A stretch of 63,539 nt of DNA, taken from contig ONBK01000009.1 in NCBI GenBank assembly GCA_900316055.1, positions 1-63,539 of the forward strand. Reading direction: 5' to 3'. This document shows, one piece after another, positions 8,493 through 17,778 of this stretch. Positions within the stretch are counted from its first letter, which is position 1; each line of letters begins with the position of its first letter. The notes below the pieces were generated by a model. That model ran no database searches. It saw nothing but the letters and a program-made list of their open reading frames with translations, and was not told the DNA's origin. Source of the stretch: an uncultured Bacteroidales bacterium. Its GTDB lineage: Bacteria; Bacteroidota; Bacteroidia; Bacteroidales; P3. The translations under genes were made by a program, and so were the position numbers.

Positions 8493-9614
8493 ATGAAAGT
8501 CATTATTTTAGGTCCCGCATGGCCCTATCGTGGGGGCATCGCAGCCTTCAGCGAGCGGCTAGCTCGCCAGTATCAAACCGAAGGACATGAGGTAGAGGTG
8601 GTTACCTTCACCCTGCAGTACCCCTCGTTCCTTTTCCCCGGCAAGACGCAGTACAGCGAGGAGCCCGCTCCTCAAGGGATGAAAATCACACGCAAGCTCA
8701 ACACCATCAACCCCTTCAGTTGGTGGAGCACCGGCCGATACATCAAGAAACAGCATCCCGACCTGCTCATCACGCCCTATTGGCTGCCTTTCATGGCGCC
8801 CGCCCTTGGTACTGCTGCCCGCTGTGCCAAGCGTAAGGGTATGAAGCGTATAGCCATTCTTCACAACCTCATTCCCCACGAACATCGTCCAGGCGATAAA
8901 CAATTCTCTCGCTACTTTGTGAAGTCCAACGATGGTTTCATCACCCTGAGTCGCTCGGTGCTTGAAGACCTCAACCTTTTCGACCCCAATAAACAGAAGC
9001 CCCGCACCTATAGTCCGCACCCGCTCTACGACCACTATGGTGCCACCCTTGGCCGCAAGGAAGCCCTCGACCTTATCGGACTCCGTGAAAGTCAGCGTTA
9101 TGTGCTTTTCTTCGGCTTCATCCGCGAATACAAGGGTCTCGACCTGCTGTTCGACGCTATGGCCGACGAACGGATGTCGCAGCTGGGTGTGAAACTTATC
9201 GTGGCGGGAGAGTTCTACGGTGACTCCAAGCCTTATATGGAGCAAATCAAGCGTTTGGATATCAGCGACCGTGTGGTGATGCACACCGACTTCATCCCTG
9301 ACCACGAGGTGAACCGCTACTTCTGCGCGGCCGACCTGGTAGCCCAACCCTACAAGGACGCTACACAGAGCGGTGTGAGCCAGATTGCCTACCATTTCGA
9401 GAAGCCTATGCTGGTGACCCGCGTGGGTGGACTGCCCGAGATTGTTCCTGACGGCAAGGCCGGATTTGTAGTGGAACCTAACGCCCAACAGATTGCTGAT
9501 GCTATCGTCCGTTATTTCGCTGAAAACTGGCAGGAACGCCTGACCCAGGGGGTGCGCGAAGAGAAGCAGAAATATGGATGGGACAGAATGACCAAAGCCA
9601 TAGCCAGCCTCTAA
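8493..9614 (+). CDS. Glycosyltransferase family 4/1 (GT-B)
   Basis: A 373-residue cytoplasmic or peripheral glycosyltransferase. The N-terminal domain opens with VIILGPAWPYRGGIAAFSERLA. The C-terminal domain has the donor-binding pattern LFFGFIREYKGLDLLFDAM, DRVVMHTDFIPDHEVNRYFCAADLVAQPY, and the retaining-GT E(x)7E-like region EKPMLVTRVGGLPEIV. Donor and acceptor cannot be told. Its stop overlaps that of the convergent permease by 4 bp (9611-9614). Confidence 0.9.
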   Translation: MKVIILGPAWPYRGGIAAFSERLARQYQTEGHEVEVVTFTLQYPSFLFPGKTQYSEEPAPQGMKITRKLNTINPFSWWSTGRYIKKQHPDLLITPYWLPFMAPALGTAARCAKRKGMKRIAILHNLIPHEHRPGDKQFSRYFVKSNDGFITLSRSVLEDLNLFDPNKQKPRTYSPHPLYDHYGATLGRKEALDLIGLRESQRYVLFFGFIREYKGLDLLFDAMADERMSQLGVKLIVAGEFYGDSKPYMEQIKRLDISDRVVMHTDFIPDHEVNRYFCAADLVAQPYKDATQSGVSQIAYHFEKPMLVTRVGGLPEIVPDGKAGFVVEPNAQQIADAIVRYFAENWQERLTQGVREEKQKYGWDRMTKAIASL

Positions 9615-10690
9615 CGGTCGACACGCACCCGCGGGTCGAGCCAACCATAGACGAGGTCGGTCAAGATATTGATTATCACCAGTAACACACAGATGAAGAG
9701 GATGGCTCCCATGACTACGGGGAAGTCGTACTGATCGAGGGCATCGACGATGACGACGCCCATGCCTTTCCAGTCGAAGACATATTCCACGAAGACGGCA
9801 CCTGCGAGCAGCGAAGCGAGCCAGCCGGAGGCGGAGGTGACCACGGGATTGAGGGCGTTGCGCAAGGCATGACGCAGCACGACACGCTTGAAACTAATAC
9901 CCTTGGCTCTCGCAGTGCGGATATAATCCTGGGAGAGGGCTTCGAGCATGGAGTTGCGTGTAAGCTGAGTAAGTGTGGCCAGGGGACGAATGCCGAGGGT
10001 AAAGGCAGGAAGGATAAGGTTCTTCAGGTCGAGGTATTCGCCTTCTCCATAATCGTCGACTGAGAAGAGGTTGCCAAACATGTTGAGCCCGGTCCAGTCG
10101 GCCAGCACATAGGCGAACAGCCAGGCGATAAGGATGGCAGCAAAAAAGCTGGGTAGAGACATCCCCAGTGTGGAGAGTACCAAGGAGAGACGGTCTATCC
10201 ATGAATCCTTGTGTAATGCCGAGATGACACCCAACGTGATACCTACCACCAAAGCGAAAAACATCGCTGTGAGGGCAAGAACGGCGGTCTGGGGAAAAGC
10301 AGTGGCGATGATGGAGGAGACCTTGCGTTGGCTCTGGTAGGAGCGTCGCAGGTAAGGGGTCTTAATGACTATCGAGGTGGAACCGCACTTCAGAAGGGTT
10401 GCATAATTGTATTTTTCGGACGAGAGATAGAAGAAGCTGGACGAGTCGTTGTTGTTGTGTAGTGAAATGGGAGACAGGTCGTTGAGATAGTTTATGTATT
10501 GTGTCACTATGGGTTTGTCGCGTCCCAGGTCGCGGTTGATGGCCTCGATGCTTTCGGCATCGGCACGCTGTCCGAGCATCATGCGGGCGGGGTCGCCGGG
10601 GAGCACGTTGAAGAGGAAGAAAACCAACGTGACGACTCCCAGCAGTACCAGGAAGCCATATAACAACCGCTTTCCTACATAACGCAACAT
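9611..10690 (-). CDS. ABC transporter permease, DppB/OppB type
   Basis: A 359-residue inner-membrane permease for peptides or nickel-type substrates. It has an N-terminal helix (LLYGFLVLLGVVTLVFFLFNVLPGDP), a periplasmic loop containing an N/S-rich stretch, then five further helices and the EAA-like loop RTARAKGISFKRVVLRHALRNALNP that contacts the ATPase. It lies 1 bp downstream of tsaB in a tight run. No partner permease or ATPase adjoins it; the peptide-binding lipoprotein at 53938 is a candidate partner, by inference only. Confidence 0.93.
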   Translation of the reverse strand: MLRYVGKRLLYGFLVLLGVVTLVFFLFNVLPGDPARMMLGQRADAESIEAINRDLGRDKPIVTQYINYLNDLSPISLHNNNDSSSFFYLSSEKYNYATLLKCGSTSIVIKTPYLRRSYQSQRKVSSIIATAFPQTAVLALTAMFFALVVGITLGVISALHKDSWIDRLSLVLSTLGMSLPSFFAAILIAWLFAYVLADWTGLNMFGNLFSVDDYGEGEYLDLKNLILPAFTLGIRPLATLTQLTRNSMLEALSQDYIRTARAKGISFKRVVLRHALRNALNPVVTSASGWLASLLAGAVFVEYVFDWKGMGVVIVDALDQYDFPVVMGAILFICVLLVIINILTDLVYGWLDPRVRVDR

Positions 10691-10691
10691 A

Positions 10692-11417
10692 TCATCTCAA
10701 TCCGTGGACAACACTTTTTTTAGCGACAAAGTCTTTGAGGTAGAAAGGCTCGAAGTAGGCCACATCTTCCATTTTTCCCTCGCGGAGACGGGTCTCTGCC
10801 AATTCTAGCATTCCTTTAGCTGACAGACAGAAGTTGTTGTCATATCGAGCATTGCAATGTACACCGAGTATATCTTTAGTCTTCTCGGCACCATCACCGA
10901 TAAACATCACCTCACCCCTATCAAGGTAAGAGGTGAAAGGTGAAAGGTGAGAGGTATTGTCAAGGATATCGGCATGGGTGTCGCGAAGAATTTCCATTTC
11001 ACCTTTCACCTTTAACCTTTCACCTTTTACTATCATCGTGTAGCACTCCATACGGCGGGCATCAATCATGGGGCAGACGAGGCCGTGGTAGTCGGGGTGC
11101 TGACGGTAGTAGAGGGCGGCCATAGAGAGTAACGTAGGCACGGAGAGTAGCGGGATACCGAGTGCGTAGCAGAAGCCTTTGGCGGTGCTGACACCGATGC
11201 GGAGGCCCGTGTAGCTTCCAGGACCGGCAGAGACACAGACGGCACCGAGTTCGCGGGGCGTCAAATGACTCTCTTTCAGCACTTCGTCGATAAACACCGA
11301 GAGACAGGTGGAGTGGGCATTGGGTGTATCGCTCTCGCGATGGGCAACAACCTTTCCCTCTGATGCGAGCACCACGGAGCATATCTGTGTGGCAGTTTCT
11401 ATCAGCAAAATATTCAT
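10692..11417 (-). CDS. tsaB: tRNA t6A biosynthesis protein TsaB
   Basis: An ASKHA-fold subunit of the TsaBDE complex that makes N6-threonylcarbamoyladenosine in ANN-decoding tRNAs. Typical motifs are MNILLIETAT, VSAGPGSYTGLRIGVSTAKG and MIDARRMECY. The 241-residue length is slightly above the norm because of repeat-derived segments. Residues around 128-165 contain VKGERLKVKGEM and SHLSPFTSYLDRGE, encoded by GGTGAAA-type heptamers at 10925-10960 and 10998-11035. These sit after the MIDAR motif in a region expected to be a variable loop. It is 2 bp downstream of lolA. Confidence 0.95.
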   Translation of the reverse strand: MNILLIETATQICSVVLASEGKVVAHRESDTPNAHSTCLSVFIDEVLKESHLTPRELGAVCVSAGPGSYTGLRIGVSTAKGFCYALGIPLLSVPTLLSMAALYYRQHPDYHGLVCPMIDARRMECYTMIVKGERLKVKGEMEILRDTHADILDNTSHLSPFTSYLDRGEVMFIGDGAEKTKDILGVHCNARYDNNFCLSAKGMLELAETRLREGKMEDVAYFEPFYLKDFVAKKSVVHGLR

Positions 11418-11419
11418 AA

Positions 11420-12088
11420 TTACCTCATATCGATAACATCAACCTCCGGGTGCGCTTTGGTATCGAAGGAGAAGGTTCCCTTTACTTTGCCGTATTTCTG
11501 TTTTGAGAAGGTGTAAATCTCGCGACTGGAGTCGTATTTGTGAACCTCGATACACTTAAGTTCGCCGCTTTCCTCGTTGATCAGAAGACGTATCTTATGG
11601 AAACTCTGAGCAGAACGGGGCTGGAGGTCAACGATTGCCGTGCCGTCGTCGTCGGTGCGGATATATTTTGCACGGAAGTTGTCGTTGTAGTGGGACATGA
11701 GGCTGGCAGGGTTCAGCAGATTCATGCCGTCGTCCTCCTCGATATTATTGACGCTGACCTCTTTGGCCTGTTTATTCCAGTACCATACGGTCTTTCCGTC
11801 GCAGTAGATCTCCTCTTCGGAAGTCACCACGCTGTACTTGCTCCCGAGGTAGTTCACCTCGGCCTGACGCTCAAAAGTTTTCTTCTTCTGACTATCGAGG
11901 GCGGTCATCTTCACCGTGAAGCTGACATTCTGAAGTTTTTTGACAGCTTTTTTCAACGCCGCAGTGGCATTCTCGTCGAGGCGCCCCTGGGAGTTGTGGG
12001 TGATTTGCGCCGACACGAGGGTGAAAGAAGACGGGTGAAAGGCGAGAGCCAAGCCGGCACACAGCAGTATTTTCAGTAGACTTTTCAT
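11420..12088 (-). CDS. lolA: LolA-like outer-membrane lipoprotein carrier
   Basis: A 222-residue periplasmic protein that would shuttle lipoproteins to the outer membrane. The ATG at 12088 is chosen because it starts a signal peptide (MKSLLKILLCAGLALAFHPS then SAQ); the longer frame overlaps folE. The mature part has the LolA-like pattern: helix ALKKAVKKLQNVSFTVKM, open-barrel strands, YCDGKTVWYWNK and FDTKAHPEVDVIDMR. The signal peptide contains HPSSFTL, encoded by CTTTCAC-like heptamers near 12020-12050. The operon gap to folE is 2 bp. Confidence 0.9.
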   Translation of the reverse strand: MKSLLKILLCAGLALAFHPSSFTLVSAQITHNSQGRLDENATAALKKAVKKLQNVSFTVKMTALDSQKKKTFERQAEVNYLGSKYSVVTSEEEIYCDGKTVWYWNKQAKEVSVNNIEEDDGMNLLNPASLMSHYNDNFRAKYIRTDDDGTAIVDLQPRSAQSFHKIRLLINEESGELKCIEVHKYDSSREIYTFSKQKYGKVKGTFSFDTKAHPEVDVIDMR

Positions 12089-12090
12089 AA

Positions 12091-12711
12091 TCAATGCAAA
12101 TTGACGCCTATGATATTCATGAACTCCTCGCGAGTCTTGGGGTCTTTCATGAAGGCCCCTGTGAAGTCGGAGGTTGTGGTCACGCTGTTTTGTTTCTGCA
12201 CGCCGCGCATACTCATGCACATGTGCTGTGCCTCGATGACCACTGCCACGCCGAGGGGGTTGAGGACACGCTGGATGCAGTCTTTAATCTGTTTGGTAAG
12301 GCGCTCCTGAACCTGCAGGCGGCGGGCATAGGCGTCGACCACACGCGGTATCTTGCTCAGTCCCACGATGGTGCCGTTGGGGATGTAGGCCACATGGGCT
12401 TTGCCGACGAAGGGGACCATGTGGTGCTCGCAAAGCGAGTAGAGCTCGATGTCCTTGACGACGACCATCTGTTTGTAGTCTTCGTGGAACATGGCCGAGC
12501 GAAGAATTTCCTCGGGTTCGAGGTCGTAACCGTTGGTGAAGAAGAGCATTGCTTTTGCAATGCGCTCCGGACTCTTGAGTAGTCCTTCGCGTTCAGGGTT
12601 CTCGCCTAACAGCTTGAGAATTTCTTTGTAGTGCTCTGCCATCTCGGCGACACACGCCTCATCGTATTTGTCTATTTTCTGATATCCTAATTCCATAGCA
12701 GTTTCTGTCAT
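12091..12711 (-). CDS. folE: GTP cyclohydrolase I
   Basis: Converts GTP to 7,8-dihydroneopterin triphosphate, the first step of tetrahydrofolate/pterin synthesis. The 206-residue protein has the zinc ligands Cys94 and His97 (in [10 protein letters not shown]) and Cys165 (in [11 protein letters not shown]). It also has [20 protein letters not shown] and the C-terminal helix region. It heads the close-packed minus-strand run folE-lolA-tsaB-permease, with gaps of only 1-2 bp. Confidence 0.97.
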   Translation of the reverse strand: MTETAMELGYQKIDKYDEACVAEMAEHYKEILKLLGENPEREGLLKSPERIAKAMLFFTNGYDLEPEEILRSAMFHEDYKQMVVVKDIELYSLCEHHMVPFVGKAHVAYIPNGTIVGLSKIPRVVDAYARRLQVQERLTKQIKDCIQRVLNPLGVAVVIEAQHMCMSMRGVQKQNSVTTTSDFTGAFMKDPKTREEFMNIIGVNLH

Positions 12712-12777
12712 TTATTAGTTTAACATAACGCAGAAAACTTGCAAATAGTATACAAATGTACATTTTTAGAGAATAAT

Positions 12778-12808
12778 TTTGTCAATTCATTTTTTCTCCG
12801 TATCTTTG
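12778..12808 (+). promoter_or_regulatory. Bacteroidota promoter for the NfnAB-like fusion
   Basis: TTTG (12778-12781), exactly 19 bp, then TATCTTTG (12801-12808): a full match to the -33/-7 consensus. The start codon at 12831 gives a leader of about 15-18 nt. Confidence 0.85.
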
Positions 12809-12830
12809 CAGTTTCAAAACGAGACATAAA

Positions 12831-15083
12831 ATGTACGAGATTATTAGCAAGCGGCTGCTCAACAGCCACGAGATTTATAGGATGGAGATCCACGCGCCGT
12901 GGATATCGCTCAGTGGCAAGCCAGGCCAATTCGTTATTGTCATCCCCCACCCCAACGGAGAGCGCATACCCCTCACCATCAGCGACATCGTCTACCAGCG
13001 TCAGTCGGTGGTCATTGTCTTCCAGGTGGTTGGTGAGACCACGCGCCAGCTGGCCGAGATGAAGGAGGGCGACGATCTTTACACCATCGTGGGTCCCCTC
13101 GGACGGCCGAGCGAGCTGATAGAAAAGTACGAGAAGGGGGAGCTGAAACGCTTGCTCTTCGTGGCGGGAGGCGTCGGTATTGCCCCCGTCTTCCCGCAGG
13201 TGAAATGGGCTTTCCGTAACGGCATCCCGACCGATGTCATTATCGGCGCCCGATCGAAAGACCTGCTCTTCTATGAGGACGAGCTCGGCGCCGTATGTCA
13301 CAATCTGCACATCATGACCGACGACGGCACCTACGGCGAGCAAGGCCTCGTCACCGCCAAGGTCGACGAACTCTGCTCCAAGGGCGTGGAGTACAGCCAC
13401 TGCGTGGCCATCGGTCCGTTGCCGATGATGAAATTCGTAGCCCTCACTACCAAGAAATACGACCTGGCCACCATCGTGAGTCTCAACTGCATGATGGTCG
13501 ACGGTACCGGCATGTGCGGCGCTTGCCGCGTCCGCGTCGGCGACGAGGTGAAGTTCTGTTGCGTCGACGGTCCCGAATTCGACGGCCACATGGTGGATTT
13601 CGACGAGGCCGCCCGGAAGCTGAAGACCCCTGACGCACGTCGCTACCGTATCGCCACCTCTGAGAGCGGCCACAAGTGCAACCTGTCGCCCGCCGTAGAG
13701 AACGCACTCTCCGAAGCCAAGAAGCGTCAGAAGCCGCGCGAGCAAGACCCTAAGGTCCGCGCCCACAACTTTGACGAGGTCTCCTTCGGCCTCACCGAGC
13801 ATCAGGCCCTCGCAGAAGCCAGCCGCTGCCTACAGTGCAAGAAACCCCGCTGCGTCGAGGCTTGCCCCGTGGGCATCAACATCCCGCTCTTCATCCAGAA
13901 TATCAAAGAAGAGAACTTCAACCAAGCCTATATCACCATCTCTCACGACTCTGCCCTACCCGCTGTCTGCGGGCGCGTCTGCCCGCAGGAGACGCAGTGC
14001 GAGGGCAGCTGTGTGATGGGCGTCAAATCCGAACCCATCGCCATTGGAGCACTCGAGCGCTTCGTGGCCGACAACCACCGCGCCAAGTCCAAACCTCAGA
14101 GTCCCTGCTACCCTGCCGGACGCAAGGTGGCTGTGATCGGCAGCGGTCCTTCGGGCCTCACCTGTGCCGGCGACCTCGCCAAGCATGGCTACCAGGTCAC
14201 CGTCTTCGAGGCCCTCCACCATGCCGGCGGCGTCCTCGTCTACGGCATCCCCGAATTCCGCCTCCCCAAGCAGCGCGTCGTCGAACCCGAGATTGAGAAC
14301 CTCCGCCGTCTGGGCGTCGAGATACGTACCAACGTCATCATCGGCAAGAGCATCACCATCGACCAGCTCTTCCAAGATATGGAATACGATGCCGTCTATA
14401 TCGCTTCGGGTGCCGGACTACCCAAGTTCATGGGCGTGAAGGGCGAGACCCTCATCGGCGTCATCAGCGCCAACGAACTCCTCACCCGCACCAACCTCAT
14501 GCACGGCTACGACGAGCAGTACGACACCCCCATCTACCTTGGCCGCAAGGTCATCGTGGTGGGTGGCGGCAACGTGGCTATGGATGCCGCCCGCACTGCT
14601 TTGCGACTGGGCAGCGAGGTGACGGTAGTCTACCGTCGCGGCCAGGAGGACATGCCTGCCCGCCGCGAGGAGGTGCACCACGCCATGGAGGAAGGTGTAC
14701 AGTTCATGTTCCAAACAGCCCCGCTCGAAATCCTCGGCAACGAGGACGGTACCGTCCGCGCCCTGCGTTGCGTGAAGATGGCCATGGGAGAACCCGATGA
14801 GAAAGGACGCAGAAAATTCTCTCCCATCGACGGCAGCGAATGCGACGTCGAGGCCGACACTATCGTCGCCGCCCTCGGCACCAGTCCCAATCCCCTCATC
14901 CGCACCAGCACCCCTGGCTTGGAATGCGAGAGCTGGGGAGGCATCAAAGCCGACGAGAACGGACAGACCAGCCGAAAACTTATCTTCGCCGGAGGCGATG
15001 CCGTCAGCGGCGCCGCCACCGTCATCCTCGCCATGGGTGCCGGCCGCAAGGCCGCCAAAGCCATCATGGAAGCACTGGGATAG
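12831..15083 (+). CDS. NfnAB-type fusion: ferredoxin-NADP reductase/glutamate synthase-like
   Basis: A 750-residue flavoprotein joining both halves of NADH-dependent ferredoxin:NADP+ oxidoreductase. Residues 1 to about 280 form the FAD/NAD(P)-binding alpha-like part, with GGVGIAPVFPQ and a 2Fe-2S cysteine set in MCGACRVRVGDEVKFCC. From about residue 320 a GltD-like part carries 4Fe-4S cysteines (CLQCKKPRCVEACPVG, CGRVCPQETQCEGSC), the FAD motif GSGPSGLTCAGDLA and the NAD(P) motif GGGNVAMDAARTA. Such fusions are often labelled dihydroorotate dehydrogenase electron-transfer subunit/glutamate synthase. No large GltB subunit is adjacent, which favours redox balancing, possibly electron bifurcation, over glutamate synthesis; this is inference. 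Confidence 0.9.
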   Translation: MYEIISKRLLNSHEIYRMEIHAPWISLSGKPGQFVIVIPHPNGERIPLTISDIVYQRQSVVIVFQVVGETTRQLAEMKEGDDLYTIVGPLGRPSELIEKYEKGELKRLLFVAGGVGIAPVFPQVKWAFRNGIPTDVIIGARSKDLLFYEDELGAVCHNLHIMTDDGTYGEQGLVTAKVDELCSKGVEYSHCVAIGPLPMMKFVALTTKKYDLATIVSLNCMMVDGTGMCGACRVRVGDEVKFCCVDGPEFDGHMVDFDEAARKLKTPDARRYRIATSESGHKCNLSPAVENALSEAKKRQKPREQDPKVRAHNFDEVSFGLTEHQALAEASRCLQCKKPRCVEACPVGINIPLFIQNIKEENFNQAYITISHDSALPAVCGRVCPQETQCEGSCVMGVKSEPIAIGALERFVADNHRAKSKPQSPCYPAGRKVAVIGSGPSGLTCAGDLAKHGYQVTVFEALHHAGGVLVYGIPEFRLPKQRVVEPEIENLRRLGVEIRTNVIIGKSITIDQLFQDMEYDAVYIASGAGLPKFMGVKGETLIGVISANELLTRTNLMHGYDEQYDTPIYLGRKVIVVGGGNVAMDAARTALRLGSEVTVVYRRGQEDMPARREEVHHAMEEGVQFMFQTAPLEILGNEDGTVRALRCVKMAMGEPDEKGRRKFSPIDGSECDVEADTIVAALGTSPNPLIRTSTPGLECESWGGIKADENGQTSRKLIFAGGDAVSGAATVILAMGAGRKAAKAIMEALG

Positions 15084-15165
15084 ATGGTTATCGGTTATTG
15101 GTTATAGGTTATTGACGCTTGCGCCTTAAAAGGTTATAGGTTATGGGTTATTGGTTATTGAAAGA
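15084..15165. repeat. GGTTATT heptamer array
   Basis: Tandem GGTTATT/GGTTATA units on both sides of a short GACGCTTGCGCC core. A related core (GACGCTTGCTCAGCC) occurs at about 50553. Confidence 0.85.
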
Positions 15166-15207
15166 GATTTGTATTAATTAATAATTGAAAAGAAAATTTT
15201 AACACTT

Positions 15208-16560
15208 ATGAAACAATATATCGAAACAAACAAAGACCGCTTTCTTGAAGAGCTTTTCTCACTTATCCGTATTCCCTCCATTAGTTCCGAGCAGGAACAT
15301 AAGCCCGATATGGTGCGCTGCGCCGAACGTTGGAAAGAGTTGCTGCTGGCAGCCGGTGCCGACAAGGCGGAGGTGATGCCTACCGAAGGAAATCCTGTGG
15401 TGTATGGCGAGAAAATCATCAATCCCGCCAAGCCTACAGTGCTTGTCTACGGCCACTATGACGTGATGCCTGTGGCCCCACTGGAACTCTGGCGCACACA
15501 GCCTTTCGAGCCTGTGGTGAAGGACGGATACATCTGGGCCCGCGGTGCCGACGACGACAAAGGACAGAGCTTTATGCACGCCAAAGCTTTCGAATATATG
15601 GTGAAGACTGGCAATCTGCCCTGCAACGTGAAGTTCATGCTCGAGGGCGAGGAGGAAATCGGTTCCGGCAGTCTCTACGGTTTCTGCGAGAAGAACAAAG
15701 ATCTGTTAAAAGCTGACATCATCCTGGTGAGCGACACCTCGATGATTGCCCCCGACGTGCCCAGCATCACCAGCGGCCTACGTGGCCTCTGCTACTGGGA
15801 GGTGGAGGTGACCGGTGCAAACCACGACCTGCACAGCGGCATCTTCGGTGGCGCCGTAGCCAACCCCATCAATGTGCTCTGCAAGATGATTGCCGACCTG
15901 CATGACGAGAACGGCCACATCACCATTCCTGGTTTCTACGACGACGTGCTGGTGCTCAGCGACGAGGAGCGCGCCCTCATGGCACAGGCCCCCTTCGACG
16001 AGGAGCAGTACAAGAAAGACCTCGGCGTGAAGGCATTGAAGGGCGAGAAAGGCTACACCACCAAGGAGCGCACAGGCATCCGTCCCTGCCTGGATGTCTG
16101 CGGTATCTGGGGTGGTCACACCGGCGAGGGCACGAAGACCGTGCTGCCCAGCAAGGCCTATGCCAAAATCAGCACCCGACTGGTGGCCAACCAGGACTTC
16201 GAGAAGATTAGCAAAATGTTCCAGGAGTATTTCGAGAGTGTGGCTCCCGATTATGTCACCGTCAAGGTCACACCCTGCCACGGTGGCGCCGCCTATGTCA
16301 GCCCACTGGAGCTGAAAGCCTACAAGGCTGCCGAGAAGGCTATGACCGACACCTTCGGCAAGCGTCCCATTCCCACCCGCAGTGGTGGAAGCATCCCCAT
16401 CGTGGCTGGCTTCGAGAAGATTCTCGGCCTCAAGAGCATCCTCATGGGCTTCGGCCTGGCCAGCGACGACATCCATGCCCCCAACGAGAACTATCCTCTG
16501 CAGCAGTTCTTCAAAGGCATCGAGACAATACCGCTGTTCTATAAATATTTTGCTGAATAA
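15208..16560 (+). CDS. M20 family dipeptidase
   Basis: A 450-residue zinc aminoacyl-dipeptidase of the M20A/CNDP-like group. Metal and catalytic motifs are VYGHYDVMPV, WARGADDDKGQ, MLEGEEEIGSGSL, VSDTSM and, near the C-terminus, IPTRSGGSIPI and NENYPLQQFFKG. The lid/dimerisation domain lies at about 190-310 (HDLHSGIFGGAVANP). No signal peptide is seen, so it is probably cytosolic and completes peptide breakdown. A sharp terminator follows directly on the stop codon. Confidence 0.94.
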   Translation: MKQYIETNKDRFLEELFSLIRIPSISSEQEHKPDMVRCAERWKELLLAAGADKAEVMPTEGNPVVYGEKIINPAKPTVLVYGHYDVMPVAPLELWRTQPFEPVVKDGYIWARGADDDKGQSFMHAKAFEYMVKTGNLPCNVKFMLEGEEEIGSGSLYGFCEKNKDLLKADIILVSDTSMIAPDVPSITSGLRGLCYWEVEVTGANHDLHSGIFGGAVANPINVLCKMIADLHDENGHITIPGFYDDVLVLSDEERALMAQAPFDEEQYKKDLGVKALKGEKGYTTKERTGIRPCLDVCGIWGGHTGEGTKTVLPSKAYAKISTRLVANQDFEKISKMFQEYFESVAPDYVTVKVTPCHGGAAYVSPLELKAYKAAEKAMTDTFGKRPIPTRSGGSIPIVAGFEKILGLKSILMGFGLASDDIHAPNENYPLQQFFKGIETIPLFYKYFAE

Positions 16561-16589
16561 AAGAAAGGCCTCCTAGAGAGGCCTTTCTT
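16561..16589. terminator. Bidirectional terminator hairpin
   Basis: Perfect 12-bp arms AAGAAAGGCCTC (16561-16572) and GAGGCCTTTCTT (16578-16589) with a 5-nt loop. It starts right after the dipeptidase stop and overlaps the stop codon of the convergent methyltransferase by 2 bp. Confidence 0.9.
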
Positions 16590-17778
16590 ATTCTATTTCG
16601 AGGAGCAATCCTTTGAGATATTCTCCTTCCGGATGATGGATGGAGACGGGATGGTCTATGGCGTGGGGGAGCTGACGGACGATGCGGACACGGCGGTGGG
16701 CATTCATGGCGGCGGTGAAGACCATGGTCTGGAAGTCTTCCTTGCTGACAGCCTGGCTACAACTGAAGGTCATCAGTAGGCCTCCGGCGGGCAGTGCTTC
16801 CATGGCGCGCTGGTTGATGGAGCGGTAGCCTTTGAGGCCCTGCTGTAGCGAGCGGTGGTTCTTGGCAAAAGCCGGCGGGTCGAGGATGATGAAGTCGAAT
16901 GCTTGATTGTCTGATTGTTTGATTGTTTGAATATATTGTAGGACGTCGGCGACGGTACCTTGGTGAGGGGCGTCGGGGCCAAAATTGAGAGCCACATTGC
17001 GGTTGCAGAGGTCAATGGCTTTCTTGCTGATATCCACGGTCTCCACGTACTCGGCACCACCACGGAGGGCGGCGAGGGAAAAACCACCGGTGTAGCCGAA
17101 GCAGTTGAGGACACGATGGCCATGTGCGAGGTCCTGGACGAGCCTGCGGTTCTCACGCTGGTCGACAAAGAAGCCCGTCTTCTGCCCTTCGAAGAAGTTG
17201 ATGAGGAGGTGGTTGCCGCTCTCTGTTATTTCCCACTCGTCGGGTTCGACACCCCACAAGTAGCCATCATTGCAGCCACCGGGCACGGTGGAAGAACTCT
17301 TGTCGAAAATGGATTGGAGACCGTAGGGTTTCAGTTCCTCTTGGAAGATGGCAGAGAGCATGGGGAATAGTCGATGCATTCCTACCGAGTGGGCCTGCAT
17401 CACCAACACGCCGTTGTACCAGTCACACACCAGTCCTGGCAAATAATCCCCTTCGGCATGGACAAGGCGAAAAACGTTTGTATCTCTGAGATTAAAAAAT
17501 CCGAGACGTTGGCGGTAGTTGATGGCGGAGCGGAGACGGGAGCGGAAGAAGTCCTCGTCGACATTGGGGGTGTCGAAACTGAGGACTTTACAGATGATGC
17601 TCTCGTTCTGGAAGTGGCCTGTCGCCATCCACTGGCCGTGGGCATCGACGATATCCACGAGCTCGCCTTCCTGCGGTTCACCGACCATGCGTTTCACGGC
17701 ACCCGAGAATATCCACGGATGACGGCGAAGGATGGCTTTTTCCTTGCCGGGGGCGATAATGAGTTGCGGACGGTTCAT
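16588..17778 (-). CDS. RlmI-like 23S rRNA cytosine methyltransferase
   Basis: A 396-residue SAM-dependent methyltransferase of the RlmI/RlmK group. It has an N-terminal PUA domain (IIAPGKEKAILRRHPWIFSGAV), a central RNA-binding part (FEGQKTGFFVDQRENR) and a Rossmann domain with VLNCFGYTGGFSLAALRGG, FIILDPPAFAK and the catalytic cysteine region TFSCSQAV. Methylation of a 23S rRNA cytosine is inferred from the family. The segment IQTIKQSDNQAFDF before the DPPAF motif is encoded by an 8-bp AATCAAAC-type array (about 16900-16931). Its ATG overlaps the rpe stop by 4 bp. Confidence 0.92.
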   Translation of the reverse strand: MNRPQLIIAPGKEKAILRRHPWIFSGAVKRMVGEPQEGELVDIVDAHGQWMATGHFQNESIICKVLSFDTPNVDEDFFRSRLRSAINYRQRLGFFNLRDTNVFRLVHAEGDYLPGLVCDWYNGVLVMQAHSVGMHRLFPMLSAIFQEELKPYGLQSIFDKSSSTVPGGCNDGYLWGVEPDEWEITESGNHLLINFFEGQKTGFFVDQRENRRLVQDLAHGHRVLNCFGYTGGFSLAALRGGAEYVETVDISKKAIDLCNRNVALNFGPDAPHQGTVADVLQYIQTIKQSDNQAFDFIILDPPAFAKNHRSLQQGLKGYRSINQRAMEALPAGGLLMTFSCSQAVSKEDFQTMVFTAAMNAHRRVRIVRQLPHAIDHPVSIHHPEGEYLKGLLLEIE